Assembly: GCF_016906535.1 (NCBI RefSeq)
Contig: NC_057373.1
Span: 1,178,001-1,242,000 of the forward strand
Direction: 5' to 3'
From: Rhizoctonia solani
Taxonomy: Eukaryota; Basidiomycota; Agaricomycetes; Cantharellales; Ceratobasidiaceae
Length of the DNA stretch: 64,000 bases
Translations under genes and position numbers: made by a program
Part shown: piece by piece, positions 33,550 to 46,000 of the stretch
Layout: every line of letters starts with the position of its first letter
Numbering within the stretch: position 1 is the first letter of the stretch
Notes under the pieces: model-generated
Told to the model about the DNA's origin: nothing
The model's database searches: none
The model's input: only the letters and a program-made list of their open reading frames with translations

Positions 33550-34872
33550 TCATTCGCCTTGTACGACCTCTACTTCCTTATCACCGGGCGCATTTGCACC
33601 AGACTGATTCGTTGGCGTCTTTCGTTTAAGGTCATCCGTCTCGAGTTCTTCGGGGCGCAGTGCTCGCTCTGCGTCTTGCTGACGCTCTCGCTGAACCCTT
33701 GACTCTCGTTCGCGATTGATTTCTTCAAGGATATCCTTCGCTCCATTCACAATCAGCGCTTTGGCGACACCTTTCCCCACGTCTTCTGCCTCTTCCGCCG
33801 ATGACACTACGGTTGTGATAGTATGATGAACGTGCTTGGACCCGTCGAGAGATGTCACTGTTCCAGTCAAGGTGAGTTTGGATGCTCGAGGTGCCGACTT
33901 GGAGCTTTCTGCTTGGACTCCTTCGCTGTTGCTCCCGGCCTCTGCTCCTGACTGCCCAACAGCATCGTCTTCATGCTCCTCTAGTAAGCTATTGACCCCG
34001 ACCGGTACACTGCAGCCGCCCTCCAACACTCGCAAGCATGCACGCTCTGCTCGACACGACCATGCCGTTCGCCAATCTTCCAATTGAGTCAGCAGCTCTT
34101 GGGTCTCCGGGTCATTCGACCTGGTTTCAACTGCGAGAGCGCCTTGGCCAACCGCGTAGAGGAGTGTAGGAGCCTCGATGTCGCATGTAATTCGGGACTC
34201 AAGTCCTAGTCGCACTAGCCCTGCACGTGCTAAGACGATGGCGGTAAAGGGTCCTTTAGGATCATCGAGTTTGCTGAGTCGAGTATTGCTAGATATGAAA
34301 GATCAGACCCTCTCAATTAGATACAGCTTTAAATTACCAACAGATTTCCTCTCTGTAAAACGTTAGAGACTTTCGGGGCTCATGCTTCCTGTACTTACCA
34401 CATCGTTAAACACTAAGTTGGGAAAGCTCTTCTTCAATTGAGCTACTCGTCTCACGCTACTCGTTCCAATCACGCTGCCATCGGGTAATTCTTCAAGTGA
34501 CTTGTAAGATAGGCCCTCTTTCACAACCAGAGAATCTCTAGGATCCTCGCGTTCCAAAATTGCACCGATCTCTCCACCTTCCGGTAGTAAAGTCGGGACG
34601 TCCTTTAGACAATGCACGATCATATCTACTTGTCGGTCAAATAGTGAAACTTCGAGCTCCTTCGTCCATAGCGCTTTCCCTCCAAGAAGATAAAGGGCCT
34701 GTGATTGATTTTTGTCGCCCTCAGTAGTCATATAGAGTATATCGAATGTTTTGTCGGGATGAAGTGCAGTCAGTGAGTCTCGGACGCTTTCGGCCTGGAC
34801 CTGAGCGAGCTTTGAGGCCCGAGAGCCGATGGTAAATTTTTTTCGAGTCGAAGAGCTAGTTTCTGTAGACAT
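33550..34872 (-). CDS. HEM3: Porphobilinogen deaminase (hydroxymethylbilane synthase)
   Basis: Hem3 condenses four porphobilinogen molecules into hydroxymethylbilane in heme synthesis. M at 34872 starts MSTETSSSTRKKFTIGSRAS. Next come YMTTEGDKNQSQALYLLGGK, KELEVSLFDRQVDMIVHCLK, VIGTSSVRRVAQLKKSFPN, RGNLNTRLSKLDDPKGPF, YAVGQGALAVETRSND, and the cofactor-binding Cys in LRVLEGGCSVPVGV. Introns are at about 34398-34353 and 34336-34285. After the Cys region lie an acidic Ser/Gly insert (AVGQSGAEAGSNSEG) and an unusually long charged tail, rich in RE/RQ and ending DKEVEVVQGE. The core is intact. Confidence 0.94.
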
Positions 34873-35051
34873 TTTAAGAATGAATGCGTGTGGTAGGGAG
34901 GTATGTGTAGAGGATTTGTAGTGGTTCGGATGCAGAGTGCCGAGAGATCATGAAGTACGGCGCTTAGTGGTTCTTGGACTTCGAAGAATTCATTTGTATT
35001 TTTTATAACCAGGTTATAGCCTGAAACTTGAAAACGTAATCACTAGTATAA

Positions 35052-36843
35052 TCATGTAGCAAGACCAAATAATGCATTTGCTTTATTGAGCACATCTTTC
35101 TCTCCGAACTTCAAGGAGGGAAGAGATGTGCTAAACGGCTTTAGGCCCATTGAACTCTGACCTTCGGCGCTCTGGATATGTTCGGGTAGTCCTTTGGAGA
35201 CAAATTTGCTCTCTCCAGTGTCAGGATATTGGGGGAAATCTGGCGGCGGCATTCCAACGAGGAATGTGTCGCGTTGGCGGGCAACATATGCCGCGTTTGC
35301 GGTGGTCACACTGGACAAATGCATTAATAACGGTATCAGAGGACGTAACTAGAACACGTACGGGACTGCGGGGATGTACATAACAGATGAGTCTTGCGTG
35401 CCAGAGTGAGTACTTTCAACCGAATGGATCAAGTCACAGTGCCAAAATACCTGAGCGGAGGAACCTGTATGAGTAGTAAATGTGGCGCATATAATTTAAA
35501 CCCACCATGTCTCCCGGATTCACCTTGGGAACACTAGTCATAGTGTGGTCCAAGGCCAGATGTGGGTGTGACTCATTGTTCAGTTGGATAGATCTGAAGG
35601 TCTCAGTTCCATCAGGATCTAGTTCTCGTTGTACGCCTTCAAAGTTTGGCGAACCACCAACATCAATCTTCCAATTGGAGGGGTTAATGCTACACATAGT
35701 TTAGTTTAATTTGGTGCTCGAACCTGTCTCACTTACTTGTTGACGTTCCCATCAAGAGGTTTAAAGAATGGCCGGAGCATGATATATGCGGTGGACAAAG
35801 TCAAGTCTGGGAAGAATCTGATAGTCCCTTCTCCTGGCCCCGTCGAACTAAACACATTTAGCCTATTTTAGTTGTAATAAAATTGAAGCACCTACGACAT
35901 GGCTAGCCATCCTTGCCAAGTACGGAATACGGAGCACTGAAGGTTGTGGTGTCAAACAACGATCAGATGTGAATTCGACGTGCTTACTTGGTTAGGGCGA
36001 TTGTACATATCGCTATTTCCATCGAGCCGATACGTCAGGTCATAAGGGTCATGTTTCTCCCAATCACCACCGAGGATGTTTTCAAAGCATTTCCTAAGTG
36101 CAGGATCCTCCCAACGCTCAATACTTCCGCCTAAGCGAGGGATTCAGCACGTATATGCGGTATATATGAGATAACTCATACCGTCCACATGGGGCGAATG
36201 GATGGTCCACTGAACACCCGGTTTCCGAATTCGGAATCGATCCGCATACATTAGCGGCGTCGATAAACTAACAGCTGAAGTCTCTTGAGTGTGGAACAGT
36301 GAGTTGAGCCAACCGGCGGCGGAAAGTACATTTGGATGGGATCGTGCTTGGAGCTGAGACTCTGACCAGCTACGATAAGGTAAGGCATCGATTGATAAGA
36401 ACGTGTTTGGAGACTACTCACTATAGCTCAAAGAATTGCTTATTTTCAGGTGGAAAACCCCGAGCTTCGGGGTTTGACCGGATATATTCTTCTAGCTTGC
36501 CTTTATAGCCGGCCGCCGTGGCTTCATCGATCACCCCATGTATGACCACGCAACCTGTACGTTTGATCTCTTCCAACTTGGAGGGCTCGAGCGAGGATAG
36601 TTCGCTGAACTCGACTTGAGGGACGATCTAAGAAGATAGGTGAGTCTATGCGTTCGGACCAACCAAACAAACACTCACAGGGGAGCCGGTCTTTTTGATT
36701 TCTTCGGTACGGTCCTTGAGCGCGACGAGCAGCTTGTTCCATGATTCTGTCAATTTATTCTCATCTTCGGGTGTAACAAGGCTGCGCTTGAGGTCAGCAA
36801 AGCGAGGCGTAAAAGGAGCAGCGATACGATCGAGCTTGCGCAT
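35052..36843 (-). CDS. DUF1479 (YbiU-like) putative Fe(II)/2-oxoglutarate-type dioxygenase
   Basis: The DUF1479 family adopts the cupin/double-stranded beta-helix fold and is predicted to be a dioxygenase; its substrate is unknown. M at 36843 ([20 protein letters not shown]). Later segments: [78 protein letters not shown] carrying the predicted HxD metal ligand, [14 protein letters not shown], and [11 protein letters not shown] with the distal His. Nine or so exons join without frame breaks. The family is common in bacteria and scattered in fungi. The gene is divergent to the Rab gene (262 bp between starts). Confidence 0.87.
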
Positions 36844-37105
36844 GATGGTTTGGTCAATTATCACGCGGGGTGAATGGGGCGATTTTGACTAATATAGCTA
36901 AGCGCCGGTAGACCGTGGTCTCCAGGCGGCTGCAAGGAGCCTACATCCCACACCACCATCAGCCGGTGTATCCGAAAGCCTCCTGTGAGTATAAAATGGC
37001 CTCGCTCGCTCTCAAGCAACTACTTACATTCTGTAGCGTCTCTCTTAATTCTTACTTTGCGCGTCTTGTTTCTAATTTAACGCCTCTTCACTCACCCTAG
37101 TCACC

Positions 37106-38053
<948 letters not shown>

Positions 38054-38241
38054 ACATGAAATGAATAAGGACGTGACGACTCGTAACGACGTTGTATCTG
38101 CACTTTTTGTATGCGGTGCTAGTAGCCTTGTTGAGTGTAGCCTGTATCCCGGATAATTTTCTTTCTTTTCTGTTATTATTCCAAGGGTTAAATCCTGCTG
38201 CGTTAAAAGAGAGCGATGCAGAGTTACAAGTCGAATTAATT

Positions 38242-41083
38242 CTAGAATGCATTGTTCCAATTCCCGCCCCACCACCGTCGGATCCTCTCCCCGCCCCACT
38301 CTTCATACTCAGCCTTGGTGATAACGGCCGTCTTGAATTCTTCCGTGCTCGCGAATTGGCTCATACCTCGCCACGCATCCAATTCGGGATCCTTGGCCTG
38401 GAGCGCTGTCACAGGCATATCGGGGTCTAGCAGTGGTCGAATACATGTCTCGACACGCTCGCGCATTCCACGCGTCAATGCGGGTGCACCGGTGATGAAA
38501 ATTCGCCCACAGCGTGTGTGCGGTAACAGGCTCGCCATGACTTCGCCCAACCCCGCGGCGTCGATTCCCGCTGTCCCAGGTTGGAACCACACCTCGGGTA
38601 CACGCCACCTCTCGACGTTCAAATGCAGTCGGTGCGCGCCCTCGATGTCCCGCGAGCGAGTGGTTGTGCCCGGGTTTGGATCCAACTCGGCCTGATCGTA
38701 CGACGGTCTATACGCACTGAGGAGAGCTGATTTTTGGTGTTTGAGTGAGGCGTAGGTGTGGGCAGGCGTAAAGTCCGGATCATGTTGCAACAGCTTGGAT
38801 TCAATAACAGCAAGTTGCTGCAAGTCATCCTCTTCATCCGAGGATTCGACCGCAATGTTCTTCGAATGATGTCAGGACAGTTCCCCCACTAGTGTGGGGC
38901 GCGACTCACGATTTTACGATAAATCGCCCAGTCCTCGTCATTAGCTCCGAACATATCGCCTAGAGTCAAATAGTAAGAACACTCCAGACGCAAGCTCCCT
39001 CCACGAAATGACATACTGTTCCCTCCCTTTTTTCGCTTCTTGGTCGCAGGTTCGTCACTCGCCAAATTAGCAATACTCTTCATCCTATTCATATTTGCTG
39101 TGCTCTTTCGATCAGCCAAGGCGGCCTTGCGCTTCTCCCGTAGCTTGAGCTTGTCAACGAGCAGCTACCTCAATACTATCAGCTTGGCACGTCAGGGTAT
39201 CTTTGGATCGACACACCCACCTCGTGGTCCTCTTTGAGCTTGGACGCCCACCCAACCGGATCGCTTGTGCGTTCCTCGAGTTCGCGGCGCTCCTCTTCTT
39301 CTTTTTCTCGGCGGGCTGCTTCTTTCTCTTTACGTGCCTTGAGGCGGGCTTCGTACCCTGCTTTAAGGAGTTTTTGGCGCCGTTTCTCCTTGATTTCGTC
39401 TTCGTCGAGCTGGTGGGGGTGGATGAGGGGGTTACTCATGGGATAAGAGGGCGGGTTTTGGAACGTACATCTGCGTCGGGGACATCGAGCAAGGGAAAGA
39501 CAGGCTCTTCTTGCTGCTATGAAGAATCAGTCCCGAGTCAAGGCAAAACAGGCAAAAAAGGACACACTGGTTCTTCTTCTAACTCTCCCGCATCCTTTTT
39601 GCGTGCTTTCTTAATGTCATTATCCAATTTCTTGATTGTGCTCTCGAGCATTTCTTCACCATCCAATCCTTCCATCCTAAGTCGGTACTTTATCCATCCT
39701 GGTTAGCAACCCGTGTAGTCCAGAACCCAACGTACAGCTCACCATAAAGTCCGACTTCTTCTCCTTGAATTTCCACTCCCTCAAGGCCTGCAAGTCTTCC
39801 AGGTCCTTCTCCTTTTGAGCAAGCTTTTCAAGTCGCTTTTGGGTCGCCATTTCTTGTAACCTTCGACCAGCCTCACGTTTCTTTTCGGCTTGCCTTGCAA
39901 GTTCCTCTTCTGTTTTTTCGGTTTCGTTCTATGACACATCAGAGTCAATGCGTTTCAGCGATGCTGAAGGGGGGGGGGGATAACGACTCACAGGAGCAAC
40001 GTATGGAAACTGAACGATTCGGTCGGCTTCTTGCATTTTCTCCGGATCTGCAAGCTCGCGCAACTTTTCGTTGTAGTCTGGTGCAACTTCACATAGTTTA
40101 TGTAGGATTGTCTGAAAAAAAGGCATTAGGGTCGAATGGGAGCTGAAATATTGGTGACTCACCGTGCACTGTTCCTTGGTGACCTTGGCGGGAAAGCTAG
40201 GGTACTTGACTTGGGCAAGTTTTAACAAGAGTTCAGATGCTTGAGAACCGCCGTATGGTATGCTATATCACCGACCAGGGATAAGGTCTGAAACCAGTCT
40301 TAGAAAGAGCACATACGTACCGTCGAGCATGTCCGAGTAACGCACGACCACCGCAAACCGGGATCACGCTGGTGGAAGAAGTATTGAATGACACGACGAG
40401 AGAGTCCATGAGAGCCTGGTTGGGTGTGCCAGTGTTGTGATATAGAGACATGAGGGAATCGATGCCGTATGCTACAGAAGGTGCACTGTATGCCTCGAAT
40501 AGCAGTTCAGAAGTTACTTGATACATCTAAGTTAGCACAAGTGATCAAATGACAGAGACGACTTACAAGCCCTGCTATGTAACGGACTGGCCAGTCTTTC
40601 CGTCATGAATATCGGATGCTCAACAGTGTCGGTATCAATTCCCAAATGAATAAATGCATGATCAAACGCGTTTTCCTGTGCCAAGTTTGGATCATTAAGC
40701 ACCAAGCGACATAAAGCACGTACTAACGCATCAAAGTTCAACAACAAGTCGCCCTCATAAGGCTGCTTGGACTGAGCCCGGGAAGTCGCATCCAAATTGG
40801 TAGAGTGTCCAAACAACAGAATGGGTTTATTGGTCTTCCTTTCTCTGTATCGAGAAGATGAGTTGAGCCAGGAGTATGGACCGCTCTCAGAGCCCGCAAA
40901 GCCATAGCGAAACTTGGTCGCGCCTGGTCAAGTGAGCCGAGTGAAGCGCCGGGCGGAGTATATGTGGAAACTGACCATTGTCGATGACTATCGGTGGTCG
41001 GTCGGTACCGTATCAAGGGGTACCATGGAAGACAATGCGGGGCCATTGTGGGCAGCGATGTACAGGGTGCGGTCGTCGTCCAT
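38242..41083 (-). CDS. ARP5: ARP5, actin-related protein of the INO80 remodeller
   Basis: Arp5 couples the INO80 ATPase to nucleosome sliding. M at 41083 (MDDDRTLYIAAHNGPAL) is the likely start; M at 41128 is an in-frame alternative. The actin fold begins PPIVIDNGATKFRYGFAGSE and continues YEGDLLLNFDALENAFDHAF, HPIFMTERLASPLHSR, LFEAYSAPSVAYGIDSLMS and TSVIPVCGGRALLGHARRI. The Arp5-specific insertion is a long charged coiled coil (LARQAEKKREAGRRLQEMA, IKEKRRQKLLKAGYEARLK). Actin homology resumes with the C-terminal ERWRVPEVWFQPGTAGIDAA and FASTEEFKTAVITKAEYEEW. The gene is large with about ten introns, one holding an 11-G run at 39969-39979. It is divergent to DOT1. Confidence 0.93.
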
Positions 41084-41394
41084 GTCAAGGTGTGTGTAGA
41101 AGGGAGATAGGTCACGTGGGATGCACATGACCAAAACAAGGTCAAGGCCGGCGAGTTAAAACGACCAAAAAGGACGGATGAATGGATGAAACAGGTCAGA
41201 CTCAAGCTGCAACGGTTGCTGTGACGCGTCGAACACTGGACCCAAGGCCAGAGATTGGCTGACAATGCATCATTGGGATAGGCGATGTGGATGGAATGTT
41301 TGGATGTGTTTACACTGCTCTTAGTTCCCGGTTGGGAGTTGGCAGCCGCTATACTTCTCTCCACAACCTCGACTGTCCCTCGCTCGGAATCTTA

Positions 41395-43320
41395 ATGCTA
41401 TCGATAATTACGCCTCCCGTGCATCCTGTTCTTGGGACCAGCAAGACCGTCGATGATCTACTACGGCCGCTGACACATCCGGACCCCGACTCGTCTGCAA
41501 CATCCCCCGCTCCCTCACTCGACATCCCCACTACCACTACCACTGCCGCCAAAAAACGCAAGCGAGAGCCCAGTGAGCAGCTGACAAAGCCGAAGCCGAA
41601 GCCAAAGACAGTGCGAAAGAAACGAGCAAATAATGCGCCAAAGGAAAACCGCGTACAGCGTCTACGGGAAGAGTCTGCCCCACTCTCAGACGCCACCGTT
41701 CGCAATAGATCTCGGACACGAGAGCGATGTGTTGGCTCCGAACGTATGGGAGCACTTGAATGCACGCTCCCTGTTGAAAAGTGGTGGCGAGACCCTCCAC
41801 TCGCCTCGGAACACTCGGAGCCATCCCAGGTAGCTACCGGCAAGCACATCCAGTCCATTGATATTATACGCCCAAAATGGAAAGGCTACCGTCCATGTAT
41901 GTCCCTACTCACCGGTCTGAACTGTGCTCACAAGTCTTTAGGGTTCAATAATCCCCAAGATCCCGACGATCCCGCCTGGAAAGTCGGCCCAAACCATATC
42001 CCGTCTGCAGAGCTCGAATACCCAGGGAACAATTCAACCGAAGTCTATGCGCTCGTTGACGCATTTGACCATGACGACTACCAGCCTTTAAAGGATCTCT
42101 TCCTAACAATAGATACCATAGCCGGAACCTATATGGATGACGCAGATCGTGCCCGAATAGGCTATACCATTCCCACCTCGGTCGTTTCCTCCGATCCTTC
42201 CTCGCACGCCTCTTCCTCTGGTCACCCGCACTCCCCCGGTCGAAAGTCGAGGGAACTTTCCCCAGAGAACGAATCTTCTGACCAAGACATGCCCCTTTAC
42301 AGGCGTCTAATCCGAGCACGCAACGCCAAAGATGGTCCCCAGTTTTTGCAGGCCCTCGCCACTCTCAACGGACACATACGGGCACTTCGGCCCAAGATGC
42401 AGCAGCATATTCGGGCCAAATGGACTGGTATTCCTCCTCCGGTGTGGAAGCGTGTGTGCGAAGAGGGCTATCAGCGCGGCGTTGGTCCACGCATGCGCGA
42501 GCTCATCAGATACAAGCAGTGGACGAGTGGAGTCTATGGCGAACTTATGCAACCGTGAGTATTCTACTGGCTCGGCTATTCGTATCTAACCTTATAAGTT
42601 AGCTTCATTTCGGAAGTCGTCCACCGCTGTGGGCTTGGCCCGGGCAAGGTCTTTGTCGATTTGGGCTCTGGTGTCGCACAAACCCTAATGCAGGCATCGC
42701 TCCAATCCGGGTGCACATCATATGGTGTCGAGCTTAGTCCCCCTGCCGCGTCCATCGCCAAGGACCACGAACGCGAATTCAATCACCGTCTCGAAATGTG
42801 GGACCTCTGTTGCTCCGAATATAACCATATTGAGGGTGATATGCTCGAGTCTCAGGAGGTTGTAGAGTGGATCAGAAAGGCCGATGTCATACTCGTCAAC
42901 AATTTCGTGTTTGAAGAGTTGTGTGAGCATATCTATACGTCATCCCACGCTAGACACGAATTAACGAATGATTTTCGCTCCCTTGCAGTAAATGAGCGCC
43001 TGACCTGCTTGTTCCTTGATGCACGTGATGGCACCCAAATCGTCTCCCTCAAGTGTTTCCTTGACCGCGGGTTCAAAATCACCGAACGCACGATATCGTC
43101 CCCCCAGGCGATCCTAAAGGTGGAGGAACGTGATTGGACGGCCGGGGCCGTATCGTGGTCGAATACAACCGGTAAGCTTATACGCGATTTGGAAAGGTTC
43201 AGATCTAACTGGGTCACAGGAACATACTATGTCCACACGGTCGACCGATCTAATCTCCAGGCCGAAGAGGAACGGTTGAACGCGGTACGATCCAGGCCGT
43301 CTAGGAGACGGCAGGCGTAA
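41395..43320 (+). CDS. DOT1: DOT1 histone H3-K79 methyltransferase
   Basis: Dot1 methylates Lys79 of histone H3 on nucleosomes. M at 41395 (MLSIITPPVHPVLGTSKTVDD) is preferred over in-frame upstream ATG 41296. A basic Ser/Pro-rich N-terminus (AAKKRKREPSEQ, KTVRKKRANN) probably contacts DNA or ubiquitin. The catalytic domain has TSGVYGELMQPFISEVV, SAM motif I VFVDLGSGVAQTLMQAS, GCTSYGVELSPPAA, VILVNNFVFEE, LTCLFLDARDGTQIVSLK, and YYVHTVDRS. A 45-nt in-frame GTATGT...TTTAG intron lies at about 41897-41941 (giving YRPWFNNPQDP), and others are at about 42555 and downstream. Motif I reads GVA where most family members have GVG. No frame breaks. Confidence 0.93.
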
Positions 43321-44745
43321 TAAACTCTGTCTTTAATTTCGCACCTCTCGCTTATGACACTGTGGCATTGACTCTGTGCAACCCAAAACTCTTTTTTTTC
43401 GTACATGTTCTCGCTCGCTCGCTGTTCGCATTTGTTATGTTTTAATCGCTGTCGAGGAACTTTTATGGAGGGATTTTTTTTTACATATATGGTCAGTTTA
43501 GTAGATAGTGTAGAAGGATTAGGTTGTATACACATTGAGTTGGGGTTGTTGAATTCATTGAACTATGTTTTCGATTTGCTGTTGCTGCGGCGTCCTGGGA
43601 GGCACCCATGTGCGGTTGGACCGTAGTTGGAGCAGTGATTGTCGCCATATGATCGAGAACAGCACTAAAGCTTGAGAGCGCCCTATAGATTTGCACGCAA
43701 GTGCGTTCTCCGATCTCAACGCGCTCTGATAGAAGAGCATCATATATTCGGTGATATGCGGGACGCAGACTAGAGATCGCACCGCTCAGCTGACAGCTAC
43801 GTGGTCGATGAACGCCTCTGGTTTGTGCTGGCTTCCAGCTCATCGTGGCAAGTAGCGCGCAAGGTGTATCTACGTTTGCCAGGGCCATCGTAGATTCGGA
43901 CTGAATGCATTGTGTGCCTTTGAAGTAATAGGGGCTATTATTAGCACGCGACCTCGTAGATTAAATGTAAAAAAACAAGGGGGTTGGAGCAACACGCACT
44001 AACGCGTTTTCTAACGAATTCAAATTTAGTGCTCAGCCATCTCTCCATCATACTGCGCCGAAGTGCAACGAAACTTCTTGCGCTGTGCGACGAGCCGTGT
44101 AAAAAAAAAAAAAAAAAGCTTGTTCGGGGCGTGTTGAATGTTTCTTGTGTGCTCTTGGCCAGCCTCAATGACAGTAGATTGAACTGGGCAGGGTGTTCCG
44201 ACACCTTGTGCGTCATTCGGTGGGTTCCCTAAAGATAGTTCGATCCCGCCAAGCACACGTTGAATTGGGAGCATCAAATAACCCGGACGCCATGGGCTTG
44301 TCATCTAGTTTGGTACATCCCTATCAGCGAGGGTCTAGACGATATTTAATGCGCATATATGGGTAAGCGCGCTCTTCCACATGCGGTAAATTTCATAGTT
44401 TTGATTTCGGACCTGTTGCGTGATCGACTTGGGGGCGCAACCCAAGGGGCTCGGCATGCCGAGCCACTGCAGATTGGAGCCTTCTCTGTTTGTCGACTCC
44501 TCCGGACGAGCCTTCTAATCTGGGCCTCGTGGTGGTGTTGTCCTGTGTCCGCACTGAGTTTTAAAACCGGCCGGAGTATGCTTGACCGGAGTATCCCACC
44601 CTCCCCTTTGCTTTTCAACCTGCAATTGATTGCGCTGTATTCACTCACACTGTATCCATCATATATAAATACTTCCTAGTTGACTGGACTTTCAGCCAGG
44701 CCCCTACCCCGCTTGTATCTGTACCTTTCTCCACACACATTCACA
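43321..44745. other. Long gene-poor spacer
   Basis: This is the longest stretch without a confident gene (1.4 kb). It contains a 17-A run at 44101-44117 and several open frames of 80-130 codons. The largest, on the minus strand at 43493-43888, is ATG-initiated (MALANVDTPCALLATMSWK) but has no recognisable domain or clear splice structure. It could be a small orphan gene; I give that about one chance in five. Confidence 0.35.
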
Positions 44746-45587
44746 ATGAAGTACGTCGCGTGCAAGTGAGACATAAGTGACAGTGTATTGACGCGTCGTG
44801 TTTCCTTGTCTAGGCTCGTTATCAACGAAATGCCCACTGCTGGCTCTGCCATCTTGACCAACACTGACGGAGCGAGTCCTCCCGCATACATCGTTGGTGT
44901 CCGCGGAGATGAATCCACTATCTACGACGGACGCGATGGCCGGCTACTATGCGAAATTGACTGGGTCAACGATTGTATCTATGTAGACGAGAAGTCGGTC
45001 CCTGTGAGCGATTTTCTACAGCCGTCTCCGGGCGGGAGGTGAGTCCACACCGTGCGCTATCCGGCCCTCGGTCATTTAAACCCCATGTGCTCGAGATACT
45101 GATGGATCTGCAAAATTAGTGGTATGACGATGCACTTTCGAGGAAGGAAGTACCTCTGGGAGATTCGCGGGCGAGATTTGGTCGTGAGTGCTTGTTCTTG
45201 GGAGCTGAGGCCGGTCTGATGTGCTGATCACCGGTGTCTTTTCTCCTTAGCTTCGTCTTGCGCTGAACAACGTATCTGAGACGATCATGCTTGCTCGATA
45301 TCATCAACGGTTCGGGCCGGCGGCCATCCTCAGCAAGAAAGAGTTTCTGGAGATCACACCCTGTGGTGCGAACATGGCCGGCATTATCATCGGTGAGTTT
45401 CGGGTTGGTCGTGTTTGGCCTTTCGGAGCTAGCGGCTAATGGTACATCTTTTTGCTTAGCCTCGTTCTGGATACTTAAACAGGCGAACGGTTTGAAGAAA
45501 CTTCCCAGCGAACTACGGGCGCCTCCTTCTCCACCTTGGGTCCACGCTCAGCCCGTCTGGTCTGAAAAGAATGCCGTTTCAGTATGA
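44746..45587 (+). CDS. Small DUF6593-like basidiomycete protein
   Basis: Exon 1 holds only ATG AA; splicing at 44751 joins it to KLVINEMPTAGSAILTN. Exons are at about 44746-44750, 44813-45039, 45119-45183, 45251-45391 and 45460-45587. The protein has YIVGVRGDESTIYDGRDGRL, CEIDWVNDCIYVDEK, MHFRGRKYLWEIRGRDL and NMAGIIIASFWILKQANGL. The spacing of a beta-rich core with a GRKYxWE strand and a late hydrophobic helix resembles DUF6593 proteins, which are numerous in mushrooms; this assignment is tentative. Function unknown. No signal peptide. Probably cytosolic. Confidence 0.65.
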
Positions 45588-46000
45588 TCTGAAAGTTTGA
45601 CATCGCTTTCGCTTTCGCTCTCCTCATCCTTTTTGCATCCTTTCGCTGTCGTTTCGTGCCACGTCTCATCTCCACCTGCATTATAAGTTAATCATGTACT
45701 ATAGTTGTAGAACAGAAACAAAATTAAATCTGCATTTATTCAAGTAGATCTATATAGATTTTAGACTCGGACAGATGTCTCACATGGAACAAATCCTGTA
45801 CGTCATCCGATTGGGCCGACTTGAGACCAGTACTCGGCGGGCTCGGCACCTTACGCCGGCCACATTCTCGTCAGTACTCGACCACCACCACCAACTAGCA
45901 CAGGCTACCGCAGCCTCCGTAGCCTCCGTCTCTTAAATTACCTCGGTTCCCTATATAGAGTAGACGTACACTTCCCCAAGACCACCAGCATCCCACCATC
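45588..46000. promoter_or_regulatory. RVS167 upstream region
   Basis: This 413-bp spacer lies between two plus-strand genes and contains CT-rich tracts just before the RVS167 start. Minus-strand open frames here have no family features. Confidence 0.3.

Noticed and set aside
41287..41394. N-terminal extension of DOT1 upstream of M41395
   Set aside because: It lies in the short divergent promoter with ARP5, and the added residues have no family similarity. ATG 41296 remains possible.
44359..44679. 106-codon plus-strand open frame
   Set aside because: It is mirrored by an equally long antisense frame, has no splice signals and no domain.
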